Below, piece by piece: positions 30,937-32,896 of a stretch of DNA of 32,896 nt; positions within the stretch are counted from its first letter, which is position 1; each line of letters starts with the position of its first letter. The notes beneath the pieces were generated by a model. It saw only the letters and a program-made list of their open reading frames with translations, did not search any database and had not been told where the DNA came from. This DNA is from an uncultured Alphaproteobacteria bacterium (lineage in GTDB: Bacteria; Pseudomonadota; Alphaproteobacteria; Rhizobiales; Ancalomicrobiaceae), in the NCBI GenBank assembly GCA_937873675.1, contig CALMYM010000411.1:1-32896 (forward strand), read 5' to 3'. A program made the translations under genes and the position numbers.

Positions 30937-32007
30937 ATGGTTCGTGATCTTTTCCGTCGGAGTTGCCGTTTCGTCGCGTCGGTGACGACCGCGCGGGCGC
31001 GTCGGCTTTCGACCGTTCTCGTCGCCGCCGCGCTCGGCGTGGCGCCGCTCCCCGCCTTCGCCCAGGCGCCGGGACAGCCGCTGACGCTCTCGCCGCCGCC
31101 GATCGAGCCCATTCCCTATGCGCCCAATCCGCCGCCGGGGCCGCCCCTGGCGCTGCCGGCGCCGTCCGGCGGGCCGGGTTCGACCGGACCGGCGGCCGTC
31201 GGCGATGCGGCGCGGACGCTGCGCGCCAACCTGAAGCTGGCGGCGCTCGTCACCGAAGAGAGCCAGCCGATCCGCTCCGGGCTCGTCTGGCGCATCTTCA
31301 AGGAGAACGAGAAGACCAACGCCGACGACCGGCTCCAGGCGGTCGCCACCGCCTCCGGCGGCGACGCGGAGTTCCGGCTCGAGCCGGGCTCCTACCTCGT
31401 CCACGCCGCCTATGGCCGCGCCGGCGCCACCACCCGGGTCACGGTGGAGGCCGACAAGCTGCGCAAGGAGACGGTGATCCTCAACGCCGGCGGCCTCCGG
31501 CTGTCGGCGCTCGGCGTCGGCGACCAGCAACTGCCTGCCGACAAGATCAGCTTCGACGTCTATTCGCGCGACGTCGACCAGCGCGGCGAACGTCAGGCGC
31601 TGGTCACCGGCGCCAAGCCCGGCGGCATCATCCGCCTCAACGCCGACACCTATCGGGTGGTCGGCCACTACGGCGACCTCAACGCCGTGGTGCGCGCCGA
31701 GATCCACGTCAATCCGGGCAAGCTCACCGAGGCGACGGTCTACCACAAGGCGGCCCAGGTGACGTTGAAGCTGGTCAACGAACCGGGCGGCGAAGCACTG
31801 GCGAACACCTCGTGGATGGTGCTGACGCCGTCCGGCGACATGGTGACCGAGAGCGTCGGCGCCTTCCCGACCATCGTGCTCGCCGAAGGCGACTATGCCC
31901 TCGTCGCCAAGAACCAGGATCGCATCTTCACTCGCAACTTCACGGTCCAGCCCGGCTTCGATCGCGAGATCGAGGTGGTCGCCTTCGACCAGCCGGCGAA
32001 ACCCTGA
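30937..32007 (+). CDS. Secreted Pro-rich protein with repeated beta-sandwich-like units
   Basis: The predicted protein has 356 residues. A signal peptide lies within the first 42 residues (hydrophobic 'TVLVAAALGVAPLPAFA', cleavage likely before QAP). A Pro/Gly-rich linker (about 45-90) follows. Then come three or so similar units of about 80 residues, each with a pattern like 'LVW-IFKEN...GDAEFRLEPGSYLVHAAYGRA', 'SFDVYSRDV...IIRLNADTYRVVGHYGDL', and 'SWMVLTPSGD...FPTIVLAEGDYALVAKN'. The recurrent 'L-x-x-G-x-Y-x-V' resembles carboxypeptidase-regulatory or Ig-like folds. No enzymatic motif is seen; it may be an envelope structural or binding protein. GAGAGGA precedes the ATG. The next gene follows after 21 bp. 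Confidence 0.8.
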   Translation: MVRDLFRRSCRFVASVTTARARRLSTVLVAAALGVAPLPAFAQAPGQPLTLSPPPIEPIPYAPNPPPGPPLALPAPSGGPGSTGPAAVGDAARTLRANLKLAALVTEESQPIRSGLVWRIFKENEKTNADDRLQAVATASGGDAEFRLEPGSYLVHAAYGRAGATTRVTVEADKLRKETVILNAGGLRLSALGVGDQQLPADKISFDVYSRDVDQRGERQALVTGAKPGGIIRLNADTYRVVGHYGDLNAVVRAEIHVNPGKLTEATVYHKAAQVTLKLVNEPGGEALANTSWMVLTPSGDMVTESVGAFPTIVLAEGDYALVAKNQDRIFTRNFTVQPGFDREIEVVAFDQPAKP

Positions 32008-32028
32008 CGGCCAGGAGGCGATGCACCG

Positions 32029-32370
32029 ATGAGCGAGACCTCTCCGCCGTCGCCGACCGCATCGCTCGGGCGATCGACCCCGAACCCGTCTCCCCTCCCC
32101 CCGACCCCTCCCCCGCCGCCGTCGGCCTTCGCCCGCGCCTGGCGCTGGCTGTTGCCGCTCGGACTGGCCGTCGCCGCGGCGGCGCTGGGTCTCGGGGTGT
32201 TCGACACGTCGGCGGCCTCGGCCTGGATCTTCGTCGCCGGCTGCCTCGTCGGACTCGTCGGTCTGGCGAGCCTCGCCAATCACCTCTTCGACCTCGGGCG
32301 GCGCGAAGTGCGCGAACTCGAACAACGGCTCGAGAACGAACTCGACAGACGCGGAAACGGACGGACATGA
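32029..32370 (+). CDS. Small membrane protein with Pro-rich N-terminus
   Basis: The predicted protein has 113 residues. The first 45 are Ser/Pro-rich, followed by two hydrophobic segments ('WLLPLGLAVAAAALGLGVF' and 'AWIFVAGCLVGLVGLASLA') and a charged, probably coiled-coil C-terminus ('REVRELEQRLENEL'). I recognise no family. AGGAGG precedes the ATG at 32029; an ATG at 32020 is closed by a stop after three codons. Its stop overlaps the next start (ATGA), so it is coupled to the CoA-binding protein gene. Confidence 0.75.
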   Translation: MSETSPPSPTASLGRSTPNPSPLPPTPPPPPSAFARAWRWLLPLGLAVAAAALGLGVFDTSAASAWIFVAGCLVGLVGLASLANHLFDLGRREVRELEQRLENELDRRGNGRT

Positions 32371-32789
32371 ACCACGACAGCTACGCGGACGCCTACATCG
32401 TCGACATCCTGCGCTCGGTGAAGACCATCGCGGTGGTCGGCGCCAGCCCCAACGAAATGCGCCCCTCCTTCGGCGTCACCCGTTTCCTGAAGGCCAAGGG
32501 CTACGACGTGGTGGCGATCAATCCCGGCCACGCCGGCGGCGAGATCGCCGGTTGCCCGGTCTTCGCCTCGCTCGCCGAGGTGCCGCAGGCGATCGACATG
32601 GTCGACGTGTTCCGCAACTCCGATGCCGCCGGCGAAGCGGTCGACGAGGCGATCGCCATCGGCGCCAAGGTGGTGTGGCTGCAACTCGGCGTGCGCAACG
32701 ACGCGGCGGCGGCGCGGGCGGAAGCGGCGGGCCTGAAGGTCGTCATGAATCGCTGCCCCAAGATCGAGATCCCGCGTCTCGGGCTGTGA
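32367..32789 (+). CDS. CoA-binding protein (YccU type)
   Basis: The predicted protein has 140 residues and a Rossmann-like fold. 'VKTIAVVGASPNEMRPSFGV' contains the nucleotide-binding G-A-S-P-N turn, followed by 'FLKAKGYDVVAINPGHAGGEIAG', 'AIDMVDVFRNSDAAGEAVDEA', 'KVVWLQLGVRND' and a final 'GLKVVMNRCPKIEI'. This matches the single-domain CoA-binding family related to succinyl-CoA synthetase alpha. Its cellular role is not defined. The ATG at 32367 overlaps the preceding stop by 4 bp. It ends only 6 bp before the composite repeat copy B. Confidence 0.93.
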   Translation: MNHDSYADAYIVDILRSVKTIAVVGASPNEMRPSFGVTRFLKAKGYDVVAINPGHAGGEIAGCPVFASLAEVPQAIDMVDVFRNSDAAGEAVDEAIAIGAKVVWLQLGVRNDAAAARAEAAGLKVVMNRCPKIEIPRLGL

Positions 32790-32795
32790 TGCTCG

Positions 32796-32896
32796 GCCGA
32801 TGAAATTCGGACTCGTCCGAATTTCATCGGCATTACGGCCCGACCGGCCGACGCCCGTTCGGGCTCGCCTTCACCGACGAAGTTTCGAAGAGGTCG
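32796..32896 (-). repeat. Composite palindromic repeat, copy B (cut by window end)
   Basis: Read on the minus strand this has the same order as copy A. It shows the end of a first hairpin (32873-32896, truncated), the conserved core (32830-32872, 41 of 43 positions identical to 9817-9859), then the second hairpin. That hairpin, 32796-32811 paired with 32816-32831, is a perfect 16-bp stem. The stem bases differ from those of copy A, yet pairing is kept. It lies 6 bp after the CoA-binding protein stop. Confidence 0.85.

Overview
The window is a GC-rich (very high G/C at third codon positions) piece of an alphaproteobacterial chromosome. A Hyphomicrobiales (Rhizobiales) origin is the best guess. 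This rests on gene content (heterotetrameric sarcosine oxidase, a DUF2336 protein, a polytopic GGDEF/EAL protein) and on an intergenic repeat resembling ones common in that order. The genus cannot be fixed from sequence alone. I see no tRNA, rRNA, insertion sequence, integrase or CRISPR array.

Layout. 1-374 is the C-terminal end of a TolC-type outer membrane channel, followed by a 430-bp gap and a membrane-anchored PAS-GGDEF-EAL protein (805-3231). A small membrane protein and the sarcosine oxidase genes soxB-soxD-soxA-soxG lie on the minus strand (3246-9023). They are read in the order B-D-A-G with overlaps or gaps of about 10 bp or less, and a class II cytochrome c gene diverges from soxB. 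The 505-bp gap at 9774-10278 is packed with structured repeats. Then come cutA (minus), nadK and an HPt-domain protein (plus, with a clear intrinsic terminator), a DUF2336 protein and a lytic-transglycosylase-like protein (minus), and a MaoC-like hydratase with a CitE-like lyase (plus).

17546-29533 is an exopolysaccharide locus of the Wzx/Wzy type. It has a Wzc/ExoP-like co-polymerase on the minus strand. Divergent from it are a Wzy/O-antigen-ligase-like polymerase, a GT4 glycosyltransferase, a two-domain protein with a GINT1-like beta-propeller, a flippase, a WecG/TagA/CpsF glycosyltransferase, a Tat-exported GH5 glycosidase and a two-domain alpha/beta hydrolase. Several of these overlap by 4 bp (ATGA), indicating translational coupling. 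The locus should assemble a lipid-linked repeat unit, flip it, polymerise it and trim or modify it. No initiating phosphoglycosyltransferase is present in the window.

The right end holds a nitroreductase/flavin-reductase pair (minus), a secreted Pro-rich protein, a small membrane protein and a YccU-type CoA-binding protein (plus).

Most noteworthy: (i) a composite intergenic element of about 110 bp, hairpin - 43-bp conserved core - hairpin, present at 9780-9892 and inverted at 32796-32896, whose flanking stems differ by compensatory changes, plus a solo related hairpin at 3681-3710; (ii) the GH5 and alpha/beta hydrolase frames, which overlap by about 650 bp through a stop-free poly-G stretch, suggesting a frameshift, an assembly error or a fusion; (iii) a co-polymerase whose ATP-binding domain has lost the Walker A lysine.
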